Positions 21,701 through 36,700 of a stretch of DNA of 64,000 bases are shown in pieces. The DNA is from Liolophura sinensis. Lineage: Eukaryota; Mollusca; Polyplacophora; Chitonida; Chitonidae. The notes below the pieces were generated by a model. That model saw nothing but the letters and a program-made list of their open reading frames with translations. It did not search any database and was not told the origin of the DNA. The stretch covers positions 80,382,028 to 80,446,027 of the forward strand of contig NC_088295.1 of NCBI RefSeq assembly GCF_032854445.1, written 5' to 3'. The first letter of the stretch is position 1; the number at the start of each line of letters is the position of its first letter. The position numbers and the translations under genes were made by a program.

Positions 21701-24700
21701 TCAAAGCCAAGCCTGTCAGCGACCAACATCTACAGACACCTTCACAGGCATAATTCCTTCTGCCACTCAACCATGGCTTCATCCAATCAAAGGCTTCCAA
21801 ACAGACATGGCCACTGTACAGACCATTGATCTGTCAGTTCAATCTGACAGCCTATTCAACCTGCCCAGTTAGCCACACCCACCAGGAAAGGTTCAGGCTA
21901 GAGTAGTAGAATTTCATTTGCATGGCAATTAATTTATGTTAAGTGGTCTGTGCACACCTCCCTGTGGCCTGCAATTATAGTCACATTGTTCTGTGGCCTT
22001 TGATGATTCACAGACTTCTAACTCCAGCAAAAGACAAAACATCCGACTGTGGCCAAATTTCTCCAGGGATTCAACCATTTTCCCCCATAAAATGCTGTCC
22101 CTCTAACAGGAGTTTAAGGTAGCAGCCAGAGGAGAGAAAGACTGTCACACCTATCTATAACCCTAGCTGCTTCACATTTGAATGAATTAATATTTAAGTA
22201 AAAACAAAAGCTTTTTACTTATAACATTTTAAGCCTGAGTTGCATTATGTGCGGACAGTGGTTTCTTAACTTTAGTTATTTACTCACAGCCAGGTTTATT
22301 AAATATGAAGTTCGGTGAAAGGATTAGGATTTGTAAAGGTCATTATTGTCAGAGCGAATTTATAAGAAAGGCAGAAGGAACGGAGGAAGTCCTGTGATAA
22401 CAATAACACTCACCAGCCTTGCTGTGTAAGAAAGCTTGGCTGAGGGGGAGGGGGGCCAGGGAGAGACAAAGCCGTGAGACAAGTGGACAGGGAGAAAAGG
22501 CCTTTGTAGGGTGTGGGCCAGCACAATGATACTGGCCCTTTACCACAGCACAGAGGCTGCTGGCGACAGGGTGAGGATCACACCTATAAAACCCAGCCTC
22601 TCCAAGCTACCCCATAAGAGGACACCTAAGGGGCAGGCACAAAAGAAGTTATCCCAGGCAGAGGTGATGCTGAGGAGTGAGAGTTGAGGTGATCAATCAA
22701 CTGCATGCCCATTAGACACTCTCTGACTGGACCTGACCACATCTACATGACCATTGTCACCCCCAAATCCCATTTGTCCATATCTCACACTCCAATCAAC
22801 ACAAAGAATTCACACATCTATTAATCTGCTTAAATATGCAAAACAAAAAGAAACAATGTGTGTGATAAAGTTTAACAGTTCACTGTTAATCAATTGTATA
22901 TCTATGTCAAAGAATAATAAAAAGACTTTTCACTTTTAGTGCAGAATCTGGCTCTAATTATCTGCTTCAACAGTTTTTTTCTAATGCATACAAATTTTGT
23001 ATCTTAAATGATGTTAAATTTACGTTCAGTTTAATCTAAAATGCTACATCTGCTTCTGTCAGCTGGGGATTACCCATGCAAACCCATACATAATAATGCA
23101 GGTAGATAAACAATAGCAACCCTCATGTATTACTCACTACACACTGATGGTATTAGGATGTGCAGAATACCTGGCACCTTTACCAACAGGATAATCACAT
23201 GTAAATTCTGCTATTACCTCATTATTACAATATAAGCCTGGTCAGCCTGCATGGCCTAAGCCACATTGAAACACATACACATGTACTTACCACTGCATAA
23301 TAATCACAGATTAAATGATGCTGGCTACTGTCCTTTAATCTTCATAATTACAGGTTAGTCGAGCATGATGACCACCTGGACACATTTTGCCTCTTAAGAT
23401 AACTGTTTGTCGACCCATAACGCCACCATCATACTCTGTCAGAAGCAATTAAAATTTGGCCCTCATCCATTCAGCCAGCACAAAGCCAAAATTACATTAG
23501 TACCTGTAGTCAATCTTCTCCAGGAGCTCCGGCCAGATATCAACAAAGCAACTTTGATGAGTGTGATTACTGAATCTTCATCATCTCTGGCCAGAAATGG
23601 AAAGATATTCAACAGAGATGGGACAGTGTGATTCAGGTTGCGGAATCTGCCCCATTTCCACCCCAATCTGGGCAGGCCTGTACTAATTGTGTTACAACTA
23701 ATCTGCATCAGTGACTACAGGAGGTGTTGGTACAGTCCTGTCATCTCACTGTCCAGAACTACAGTTATCCACCAGTCTCTAGCCCAAGTCCAGATTATCC
23801 AGCTAATTGCTATTAAGCCAGCTGTTAGAGTTTGCCCCTCACCTCTCCCTGCCCCTGTCCCCAGCCAGTTACAGTTATAGCCCTTCTGGCCACCCATCTG
23901 TTCTCCTCTTCTCTGCACAACCCAGATCACATCTTCCCATCTGCTGGACCCAGACTCATCTCAGACACACCCTGTTATCTCATCACAGCAGCCAGGTGAA
24001 TAGATCAAACATCAAAGCTTCAGGCAGCCAGGTAAATGTGCAACATCTGATCTAATGGAGATAGTCTTACCTGCCCTCCAGCTGTGTTTACTAAGGTGTT
24101 CTAATTACTGTAACGGTTGTATACAGCATAGGTTTTGTTTACAGTTATACGTGTATATATACAAGCGCATATGTTTTGAGAATATAAAATCATACAGTGG
24201 TCTTGGCAGGCAACGCTACAGGCTTACATTACACTCTACAGTGAGTATGAGTACACATGTACTTGTAGTCAACCAATCTGCCAGTGACAAAACTGCTGTC
24301 AATTAAATACAAGGTAGAGACTCTGGAGAGAAGACAGAAGAGAAGAGCTGGATGCGAGATGAATCAGAGGCAATCTGGGGGTGGAGTGTCCCCTGATACA
24401 CCTAGACAAAATAACCAGTCTCCATCTAGCCACACTCGATCAGGCCATTCTGTCACAGCACAGCTCTTAGTCTTCTGGAAAATTCACCTCAATACATCGC
24501 TTAATTACATTTACAGAGTCTCATCAGGTACACAGGCCTTCAACACTGGACAAAACTTTTGCTTGACAAGCAACAAGTCTGTGAACACATTAAACATTTC
24601 AATAAGTTTTTGAACTGTACTGGTGAAGGTACATAAAAATGCAAGAATAACTGTAATGAAGGATATTCACGTTGTGTAGCTAGGAGCTTCAACTACTGGG

Positions 24701-27700
24701 AACAAATTAATATTAAATAAATGTATGGGCACCTCCCATTAATAATGCCCCACAGGGGCACTGCTAAGTCTGCTAATGCTTACATCAACATGATATTTAA
24801 CATTAGATGACATTAAAGACAATTAAAGTCCATATTCTGTTAACAATTTATCATATTTAAAATCAGTAACATAAAGAAAAAATATTATTTGAAAGTTATC
24901 AACATGTAGATACATGTACATATGTAACTTTAGCAGCCAATATTCCAAATACCAAAGTTAAAATATACCGGTAAATAATATCAATTAATCCAGATGAAGA
25001 TCTAATCAGAAGAAAAGTGCACATAATCACTTCCCACAGGGTGTAGTAAAATACCCTGAACAAATTACACTACTCAGAACTTCCTAACCTTCTTCATTAA
25101 GAATTAATTAAAACTCACTGCAGGTAAATACTGGCAGTACACAAAGTACAGTTATAACACCAAGCTTTGTCCCAATGAAGATCATTTGCATCCTCCAGCA
25201 ACCATTAATTTTCCATCACAATGGAAAGTACCGTTAATATGGGGGCTAGCTGTCCACATCAAAGAGTACCGACAGGTAGCCATTGTCCCCCAAGGGCATG
25301 TGAGGGTAACTAAGGGTTGCATGCCCTTCTGTCACCCCAGCTTCCCTAAATAGACTGTGCTCAGAGTTGCCCTCTGACCCCTATACAAATTCCCCATAGC
25401 CTTTGCTGTACCCCCACATCTCCCTTAACCATTTAACCATTCCCTTATCTCTAAAATGATTTGCAGAAGGTAGTTGTAGTGCAACCACTGAAAAGTGGAG
25501 ACATGCCTTCCTTATCAGCAGGCTACAAGTGCTGTATCTAGAGCTTCATAATGTCAACAGTCTCAGTGGTTGTGTATACAGCTCATCCATGTACCATAAA
25601 TACACATGAAATATAGGCCTGCTGCTTAAAATGGGATATTCATCTAGACGTCTCATCAGATAAAGTCAAAATCTGTTTAGCATAGATACTATCCAAAACT
25701 TTATCACACATGTACATGTATGTGGCCGGCTGTAGTTATTATCAGGTAAATTATAAGAAAAATGGTTTAAATCCTACCTGGCAAAATATCTGTTAATGTA
25801 AACAGACCTGACATTGCTTACTGGTTAGTCAGTTGAATGCTCCATGTTAACAATAATACATGAATGTATGCACAGACGTGTACCCATCTGTGCACGTGCA
25901 TCAAACAGGCTTGTCAATGCACCCTTAACAAGTTACATGTAATGTTTTCACTGCATATGTTAAAAATACAGCACTCGAATGATGAAGGTCTAGAAACCAA
26001 ACTGACACACTTGGTGTTCATATAATATGAGTGTAAAAAAGCCACATATCACCTGAAGTTGCTGCTCAGGTAATTTGGCTAATTATAGTGTCCAATAACA
26101 TTGTCAATCAAGAAGACAGCCAAATGCAGTTCTCTTTCCTGGCTCTTCTGCTTTGTCATTGTTCTGTCAGGAACAGAGATACACTGTAACAAGCTCAAGT
26201 GGCCGGCCGCACATCAAGGCTTACGCTTCAAGGAGCTAAGCATTTGATACCTGCAAACCTTAATTAAGTTTCACACCTTGGACAATTGAATTATCAGGTA
26301 CAATTAACTGGACTGATGGGATTACAAGGCAGAAGACTGCAGCACCCGCGCTGCAAACCCCGACAGGTTTTGGGGTGGTTACAAGCGCTGCAAAATGGTA
26401 ATTTCATCTTATATTCCACATCTTCGGCATTAATTTTAATTTTTATTCCATTGAGATATTACCTGAGCTAGCCAGGTCCATCTGTCACTAAAGGCGAGAG
26501 AACGAGCCAGGCTGGGGAAGCTAAGAGGCCTATTGTCAGGGGCTATTACAAACCTGTCCTGGGCTGAGTGACGGGGGTGAACAGCCAGGGCCACTCTGTC
26601 CCCTTCAATGAACCGCCCAGTCAGGCCGCTAACCTCACTCTGACACACACCAACCTTTTCAAACCTGTATCAATTAAGCTTGTAGAGCCCATTTACCAGA
26701 GTTTAACTTTGGGTAAGCGATGCCACTTCTCCTGCAGCCGCCACCTTTATGTGAGATGAAGATTGTGAAAGAATTAAGAAACAGTGCATGCAGCAATTAA
26801 TTCATAATTACTAACTGTGGTCATAGTTGAGCTAAGAGTTGTGGCCATGTGTCGGCAAATCTCACACACAAATGACAAACACCTAGCCATGTGTACCTTT
26901 CAGCTTTTACTAGTTCCTGCTAGGTTTTAATTAATCAATCTCCCTACTGTTCAAGTGGCCAAGTGTGTCATGACGATTTATAGCTGGATCTAGAAGTTTT
27001 TCCTAATGCTCAGTCTGTTAAACCATCTATGACTGTAGCTAATAAAGTGTTGACAACTTTTAGTTCAACCTCGATGTGATTATGCAATTAAACTTATCCT
27101 CAAATTTTCTACAGCTACATGTATCAGACTGCACATTCTGGGATCAGCTCTTTTTTTTTCTTATCTACCTGGTAAAGATTTGTAAACCATTCCCTGCAAT
27201 AAATCATGTTTGAAGGTGTCGGTTTTCCCACATAACATACCTGTACTTGTATAACCCCAAATAATGGTTTACAGCCTCACCACACACTTGTGTAATATTT
27301 ACATGCACATTTTATATTCCACTATAAAGATACCATAGGTAACAAGTGTGACAATAAGCAAAGGGGGAGTCAGGTCCTAACCATTCCTTACTCTGTGGTA
27401 AGGGTACAACGATAAAACTGTGCATTAGCCTTAATAACTGTTACAGACACCTAAATTCCAATTTTATCTTTGGCATAAATATTCATGGCTATTCCTGTTT
27501 TAGTGGATTGTTTCTATTAATTTGCGGAGCTAAGCCGATATTCACTCGGTTCCTACATGTACTGTATGCACACTGTAGGCCAGACGGCGTATTACAAGAG
27601 ATAGAGGCCAGTCGTTAATGTCAGAGGTAACCTTCCAATGCTCTCACAATGACAGGTGAAGGCTGATGTCCCTTAAGTCATCTCAGTCCATGCACATCAC

Positions 27701-30700
27701 ACACGTGACGATTTAAATTTATTGTTACATGCCATTAAAATAATTTTTCCCCAGTTAAAATGTCAATGCCCAGGCCTTGAGTTCATACTGGAAGGTTGAT
27801 CACCAATCTGGTCACTAATTTCCATGGCTTCCAATTACTCACTCCTAGGAATACAGAAATATGGGCAGAAACATAATGGTAATATACCTGCATGTCATTT
27901 GAAGACCTGGGCCAATGGCATTTTACTGAGTGACTCTCAAATGTCAAATTGTTTTGAAAAAATAACTGAGGGCCATGTGATGAGGTTTACACGTGTACAT
28001 GTATATGTAGGTAGAACAATAATTGTGCTAGTTGGGAGAGCCAGTAAGGGATAGGATAAATGTGTGAACATGTGGTCTAACCTAGGTACCTCTGAAGGGA
28101 TAAGGCAGTGTCGTAGACCACAACCAGACAGAGCCATCTTAGCACTCAAAACCACAGAGCAGAAATATGGGCAAACTATTTAAATTCACCATCAGAAGTT
28201 TTGTTCTGATAACTTCACAACTACTGTTCACCAAAAGCCTTGCAAACATCTGATAGTTTTATTTTACTATTTCTTGGACACATGTTCACAGCCTACATGC
28301 AGAATACTCCTCAATATCATACATATGACCAGTTGATAGGTCAACAATAATCCAGATGTATCACACCCCTTTTTTGCTCCAAAATGGGGAACAAATGCAG
28401 ATGAAACAGAAATAATTTGAACAAAATAATATATACTATATTATTTTAGTATTAAATTTATGGGCCTCCGTGGCTCAGTTGGTTAGCGCGCTAGCGCAGC
28501 GTAATGACCCAGGAGTCTCTCACCAATGCGGTCACTGTGAGTTCAAGTCCAGCTCATACTGGCTTCCTCTCCGGCTGTAAGTGGGAAGGTCTGCTAGAAA
28601 CCTGTGGATGGTCATGGGTTTCCCCCGGGCTCTGCCCGGTTTCCACCCACCACAATGCTGGCCGCTGTCGTATAAATGAAATATTCTTGAGCACGGCGTA
28701 AAACACCAATCAAATAAATAAATAAATAAATATTCTATTATACATATTAATGTGAGTGAACAATAGTGCAGATACAGCATCTATCTGGAGGCAGTAAGTA
28801 TGTCTAGCTGATCAATTTTCTGACCATAGAAATCCTGATGGTGGAGAGCACATCCCCTAAGTGTGCCCTTCATCAATACGCTCATCCCAAACTTCCCTGG
28901 GGACCATCCATCAGCCAGGATCAGATGACACAGGATCACACCTTGCCACAAAATATCACTTGACAGTTAGGACATTTCAGCTTTGTCTACTGTTTTCAAC
29001 AATGACCTGACTGATGTACAAATGTCAGTGTGCGTACGCAGGCAGGCTGTTCACCATGAACTGAAGGCTCACCCTAATGATCCGTGTATGCCCTATACAA
29101 CTTCACCCAGGCTAAGCAACTGCATCATGCTCCTCTCAAATGTCACTGCTGTGTTCACTGGATGCTTTGACATTATAACCATTTATGATCCAAAGCACAC
29201 AATCAAATTTACTGATCAAAGCAAAAAACAATTTGAACTTCCACACTGTGAATACCTCAATGTGAAATCTATCAACACTGAAAGTTCATAAATGAGTCCT
29301 CTGAATCCACCTCTGAACTATACAACAAAGACTTAAAATTTCACAATGTACCTGCCACACACAGTATGCATGAAAATTTGTTTTAAATGTATAATTGTTG
29401 GTTTTAAAAAGATATAATTTAAATACCAAAGCTTAATTTAAAATCTCAAATATGTTTTTATTAACTGTTCCTGTTCAATATCACTTTGGTTCCAGCTGAC
29501 TCATAAGTCTCCAACAATGGCAGGTCTGTGGTGCATGTCTTATAACGCTTTCATTGAAACAATAACTAACCTGGACTTGATCACTTTAGTTATTACGGGG
29601 AATGTGTTATCAATAATTGAGGGACCCAGATGTATATGAAGCATGCAAGACTGTTTGTCTCCATGTCACTGTACATATTTCTGGTAAGTCCTTTATACTT
29701 CCTTTATCAAGGTGACTTCCAGAGAAAGGAAGTCAAACAGACCTCACCTAAAGGCAGTTCCTCAAATACAATAGCTACCTCTATAAGGCATTTAGTCACA
29801 CTTGACAATACATGTTAGCAGGTAGAGGTAGAAAAGCTGAAGAATGCTAAGGAGCATTTCCTGGTAAAGCCACATCCTTGATGTGACAAAATCCTGTAAG
29901 GGACAACCACCAGCTGCAACCACTATGTCCACTATTAACAGCTACATCTGCTTCAATCACCTACCAACCATGCACCACAACCACGTACACGTGTATACAT
30001 TCTGGCTTAGCATGAAAATTTGCAGTTGGACTGTTCCTACAGATAGACATGCACATACATGCATATGTAACATATTGTCACTATCAAGAAGCTGATGACT
30101 AATATCTGCCACGCCAAGATTAACTTATACCACCAATACAAACACATCAGCTGGACAAAGGAATAAAATGTCTAATCTTTTTTTCATCAGTGCCAATGTT
30201 CTAAACACGGTATCATATTTTTCAGATTGAGACTTCAGAGGCAATCAGATGGAATGGAATGAATTTTGAGCTTTTTGTTTCATATTAATTCTTGATTGTT
30301 TGTCATTCCTTTTCAAGAACAGAATTATATTTAAATATTTCAGCAATGCATGTTACAACATTACAAATAACTAATTCTCAACAGAAACTATTTGCGCATG
30401 GTCAATACCAATCAAATGGACCATTAATCCACTTCCTTCAACATGGTACACCTGGACAGGACAGGACTACTATTGTTAAGCACATTTTTAAAAAGAAGTC
30501 ATAGTATGCATAGTATACATAGTAATATATTGTACTTTGTACATGGGCTACAGGATATACTAGAAACACATCTTAAAAAAAATTCTGTTTTCTTTTTTGT
30601 TTATCTATTTTTTTCATTCTATTATATTTATTTATCTATCTATTAATCTCCATGTCTTTTACTTACTGGTGGTTAAAGCCAGGCAGAGCCAGATGGAAAC

Positions 30701-33700
30701 CATCATCCATCCATTCTGACATGAAGATCATTGTCACTTCATTACACTGGTCATTAAAAGCATTAACTTGGAAAGGGAAACCAAGCCCCTTTCAATACTA
30801 CATGTAGGTTTACCTATATTTTACAGATATTTCATTTTCTCAATATTCCCAGGTTTTGAATTTTACCTTCTTCTCTTCTCCACCATCGCTAAGCTATATT
30901 AATTTGTAGACCTATACATGTACCTCAGACCAGTGACACCTGTACATCTTTCCTTTGATGTATCTAGTAAATGTGCAATAAATGTCTCCTACTGAAAAGG
31001 TAACTGATAAAGAGTGAACAAACTACAAAGATTCAGTGAACACAGTGCCACAGGTCCACTAACTGGTGACTGATGCACTTGTGTATATACATGAAGTCCG
31101 CCCTCATCAGCATCTTCAGAGCAAGCTGTACCATTTGTCACCACTATCTATCAACAGCACCACTTTGGTACATAACTAAGCGGTGAGAAAAAGCTAGAGG
31201 ACACATAGAAATTGAGTGAAGTTGTTGGTAACCTGAGAGGGTGGGACCCATGGTGGCTATGCTGATGACTCTACCTCAGACAGCCTGGCACCTCTCTAAT
31301 GTCTTCCCCAGTACCTACACAAGCCCCAGCCAATCACTGCCCTGTACCACAACACCTTTCACTCTGCACAGCTGTTCCCACACCAGGGACACCACCAGGT
31401 TTTTACACAAACTTTAATACACTGACATTAATGAGAACTTTCTTTTCCACCTAAATTCCACAGTTAGCCAGAATTACATAACCAATCAGAGGAGAGCTCT
31501 GATGCCAGGCTGATAAAATCATAACAGGGAAAGACACTAAGCCTTCCAGTGTCACCAAAACTATCCAATCTAAGAAGACTTTACAAACCCACACCTACGC
31601 ATTGGAATTCCTCCAGAACCTAATGTAACTACAAAGGGTGGAAAAGTCAGCAGACCTACACGAATGCGTCATCCAACTTCCTAATACATGTACATGTATG
31701 TTTAGTCTTAATAAAAACAGTATGTACATGTCAATCCACATGTGACTTTTTGAGGTTCTTCCATTTTAAATATCAGTGTGACCTTCACATGCATGTATAC
31801 TTTTTGGAAATGACATGCCAGGCTCACCTTCTGAAAACATTCAAGAGAACATAACATATACAACACTGGCATGTAGCCATTTAGTAAGTTGACGAAAATG
31901 AACACCCTGAACAGAAAAGCTTTATTCCAGAGATCACTATCAAAGAGGGACTCTTCCAGAGCCTCAGTCCAAATTTCACACAGGTCCAGTCTCAAGGAAT
32001 GTCCTAGCCTGTGCTTATCAGATAAGAGGGCTGTTTATCTTAGGTTGATGGCTCCACCTAGCCCAGCTTCTGCAGCAGGCCCTAGCTCCCAGAAAACAGT
32101 AGCTAGACAGACATCTCAAGTTACAGTCAGTTTGTCACAAAGGAAAAGTCAGCAAACTCTGCAAAGATTGTCCATCTTTATCCTCTCCTGGGCAGGGATG
32201 GGGATATTTTCCCATCAACCTCAACCCCCTACTAATAACTCATATTTATAGGTCTAAGATTAAAATTCAAACAGGTATCATCTGTTGGACAGGCACACTC
32301 AGAGAGAAGATAAAGCAGGCCTTATGTATAGTATGTTCTAGGGAGGTGGAGTTACCCTGGACAAAGAGCTTGTGTAGAGCTACATGTATTGCTCACACAT
32401 GTGCAGTTCAGGTAAATCCTGAGCCGTCCCAAACGTGGAGGGACATGTGGCGCAGACTGATGATGGCTTAGATGAGGTTTCCTGCCCGGACTGCTGCAGG
32501 GCCTGAGGTAGATGCTGATGCTGCTTTTGCAGTATGTGTGTCAGCCTAGTAGACAGGTTGTTCTCACGCCCTTTCAACGCAGACTCTACCTTGTAGGGAG
32601 CACATGTGTCTCAGAGCTTACCGTTACATACCAATGCTGTTAAAAGTACCCGTCAACCCAGCCAGCTGTTCCCACTGGGGTGCTACTAGCCCAAACTCTG
32701 TACACCCTCAGTTCTGCTAGCCTTCCTAACAACCATCAACAGGAAATGCTGTTTAGATTAATATGAGTAAATATCCCGCATATTATATTTACTTAATTAT
32801 TTCTACACTGGACTCAGGTGACAATCGTCAAGAACTTATCATGACTCACTGCAGGGTGTCAACAGCCTTAGTACAATGCTTGTAACTTAGCACAGCAGGT
32901 AAATGTACACTGTGACAGTTATAGCAACTTCTACACACATATGTATTAACACACTGTATTATACTTGGGAATGCAATTTCAATAAGCAATTTGTATTTTA
33001 TACTCTTTTAGAAACAATAGGAAATTTGACAGACACATCTGTACTAATGCCTCGAAACAAAGCAATGTGTCCATGATGTCCCCACGTGGTCTCCATATCT
33101 CCATCACCTTAATGACTAATATCATTCCCAACTCCTATCACAGCACACAAGGTAAAAATAACAACCTGGATATATGTCAGTTGCTGAGTCCGGATGGAAC
33201 AATAGGAAGGTGGGGGGGAGGGGGAGTAAAAGTGGCACCAACCTGGACTGAATTTTGTGGGCTGAAGTAATTATGCTAACATTTAACTGCTGGGAGAGTA
33301 AACAGAGTGGAAAGGCAGGGCGGTAGGGGGACAGGAACTTATCCAGACTGCCACCAGATGAGGGCCTGTCCTTACCATCCATACCTGAAGCCATATATGT
33401 AGACTCTATAACATACACATGTGCAAATGTAACAATTTTGCCTGGTAAAACATCTTAGCACAGGTGGACATAACCATACACTGTAGCTTATGATACATTT
33501 ACATCTTTCATATATGCACATGTAACATGCATGAATTATGACTTGAAAAAAAAATCTTGAAAACTTTTAAATCTAAAATCTTTTTTTCTTTCTTTTTTAC
33601 CTTTGTCTAAATAAAAACATACATGTAGGTACGTTTTGCTAAAATCTTTTTATTTTCACAAGCCTATTCCATATTTATATATACAGATACTGATTTACAC

Positions 33701-36700
33701 ACACCTGGATAAGCCCCACCCTTGGAAGCCTCATGAGATCTGCTATCCAGATTACCTTGTTTACACCTAGCACCTACTTGTTTGATGTGGTTTTGTAGCA
33801 TACTTATCAGCTGTGAAGTGTGGCAGGTAATTGGCTTAGAGTTATCAGTGTTCTGTGGCGTGTGCACTTCAGCTTTTCACCTGTAATCACCTCTTTATCA
33901 CCTGGATTGCTCTCTCAATAGACTGATCAAACAGATTATTGACAAGGAAGTGGTTAGCTGTGCGACATTATTACAGTGGCACTATTAAGTGCACATTCCT
34001 AGCTGTCTAGTATTGATCATACCTGAAGGCCTGATTACAGGTAGCTACTGCACACAGGTATCGCTAACATCCAGGTAATTCTGTCTGTACAGACTCCTTT
34101 AAGAGACCAGGTGAATTCACTGTCACAGCTCAGTTCTGACAGAAGCTCAGGCCAGGTAGGCAGGATTACCTTATTTCTACCCGAGATAGAGAATAAGATC
34201 TACCCTGCTACATGAAGCTACATTTACACAGACACCACGACCAGGTCAGAGAAATGAAAATGTGTGTGAAAATGACAGCAGATTGGCCTGACAAATGGGA
34301 AGTTTTACAGTCTGAAAGCATTAGAAGGATCTATCACTGTCAGCCTAATATCCCCCTTGAGACAGATTCAATCCAGGTAAGACTTTTCCCTCTGTGATAA
34401 TAACGCTCACCAGGTGCTAAAGTGTTTTATACCCTTAATTCACACCTTCCTTCTGACAATGTGCATAAAGCTAGACATCATTCTGAATGAGCCCAGCTAA
34501 GGAAAATGAGATGTAACCTTAAAACTAAGCACACATACATGTACGTGTACATGTAATGTCACAAAATTATGTTACGTCCAGTTGCCACTACCAGTAATAC
34601 ATGTATGAGACACAGAGCATGACTTCATAATAAACTCCTGAATTCACATTTGACTCTATTCTGATTCCTAAAAAAAACTAAACCACACCAAGGTTTCTAA
34701 ACCATTCACTCATACATGAATGTTATATTGTGTCACATGTACTTTTCACATAGGAGCCTTAGACATGCTAGCTGTATGCAATAACAGAACATTTTGACAT
34801 CCTTGATTACATAAGTACATTCATGTTTCACTTGGTAGCATTTCATGTAAATGTAAATGTTCCAGCCATGATAAACACTGAGGCCTCATCCCCTGTCTTT
34901 CTAAGGCTAGTCTATCTGTTCTGATACAGGACACTGGGGTGTATACTGTCAGTGTGAAGCAGGGACAAGCTTTAGTCAACAGCAGATCCTACCCTCAAGA
35001 TGAAGGGCAAACAGTCAGGGAGCAGTGCACAAACACCCCAATACTTTACCCAGACAAACAACAGGGCAAAAGTCAGCCCCTGAGTCAACAGAGAATCTGA
35101 CAAGCCAATAAAGAAAACACTGCCATGTTCTTTTCTCCTTTTTTATTATCATTTGGATCATCGCTGACTTCCAGATAGATTGACTCGGCCAACAGTGAAA
35201 GGACTTCCCTGGAATATGCACAAAAGGAACTGTAATGCAAATTGTGGTTACTTTTCCAAAAAGAGCAAAGGCCTTAAGAGTAGCAGTTCTTGCCTGGACG
35301 TTCTGCCAATCCTGACCTGCACATTTCATCAATACTCTACAGATACACAAAGTATGACCATGCTCTTCTGTAGCTGGACAGCCAAAGAACTACTGAACAA
35401 ACATAACATTTTGCCACCAATTAATCCAAATGTTCCTCAGGCTTCTGGACAATTTGGCACCTTGTCTCAACCAGACGCCATTTTTATTATATTCCAAAAT
35501 GATATTCCAGAATCAGCTCTAAGAGATTCTACTCTCATTTTCTACTGCATCAAAGATTACTCTTTTCGCATTTCATAACGTTGCTAGGCCTGACAGTAAA
35601 AGGTAATTTTCAATAGGATCATTTGGACATCAGAGAGAAGTAAGAATAGAAATTCATCGGTGTGAATATCAGGATCAGTCTTCATGACTAAGGGGCTTAT
35701 TGCTTGGGCAAACACTGCAATAATACAAACAAAAATACTTCAAAAACTGTACAGCTTTGGTGACCATGTTAATTACAGCCTTTTCAGCATAACAAACTGG
35801 CCTTTAATCTGAAGTAAGCCAGCTCAGAGCCATTGTTCAGACAGGAAAGCTCTCTCCACAACATCGCCTGTGTTCCTCTCACGGCAGTTTACAGGACTTT
35901 CAAAAGGCAACCAGCCATCCTCAATAATGACACATATCTGAATAGAATATAATGAGGCAAATTCTGGATTACTCCATTCCAGCCCAGGTTCTTTAGCTGA
36001 GAGAAGTACCTGCCGTACAGCCACAGAATCCCCTTCCACTGTTCATATTTCACCGATGGTTCACTTCATTGCTTCCCCCTCCCTTGTAGTTACACATTCA
36101 CAGGCAACATAAAAGAAATTACTGACAAATTACATTAAGCCTCACAGTAAACTATAGGAAAATTTGCCTGATTCAGCTTTAATTCCTCTGTAAATTCTGC
36201 CCGCCACAAAGATGACTCGAGCAGTTTGCGATTGAATTGCCGAGATTAGAGCCAAACTTGTGCCACAGAACCTTGATTATTATTCATGCTCGATAAAGTT
36301 TTTCTCAGGCCCGACCCACTTCTGCTACAGGGTATCAGTTTATTACTCCTAATCAGCGCATCTTTGTAGTTTTGTTTCTTTCCACTCCATCCTCCATTCA
36401 CTTGTCACCAGAGGAAGGTTGTTGCTACAGCACTGGAACAAAGAAGGCAATTTTCTTTCCCATCGCTAAATCGATTATCGGGAAATTAGTTTTTGGGACT
36501 GTACTACAAGTATTAGATTCACAAATGGTAACTTGGAAGTTTGCTGTTTTCAGCATGGTGTCTAACCCTTCTTTTGATTAACAGTACATATGTACATACA
36601 TGTAGAAGAGAAGACAGCAGAAAAATGCTGAACCATTTATATACATGTATCATAGACTAAAACAATACAAAGATTTTAGGAAATTCTACAATCTACTGCA

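Noticed and set aside
28462-28560. A functional tRNA gene
   Set aside because: A- and B-box-like elements are present but no cloverleaf can be closed, and the unit continues into a SINE body with an AAAT tail.
35180-35578. 132-codon plus-strand open frame in intron 1
   Set aside because: The translation shows no family signature and no partner exons.
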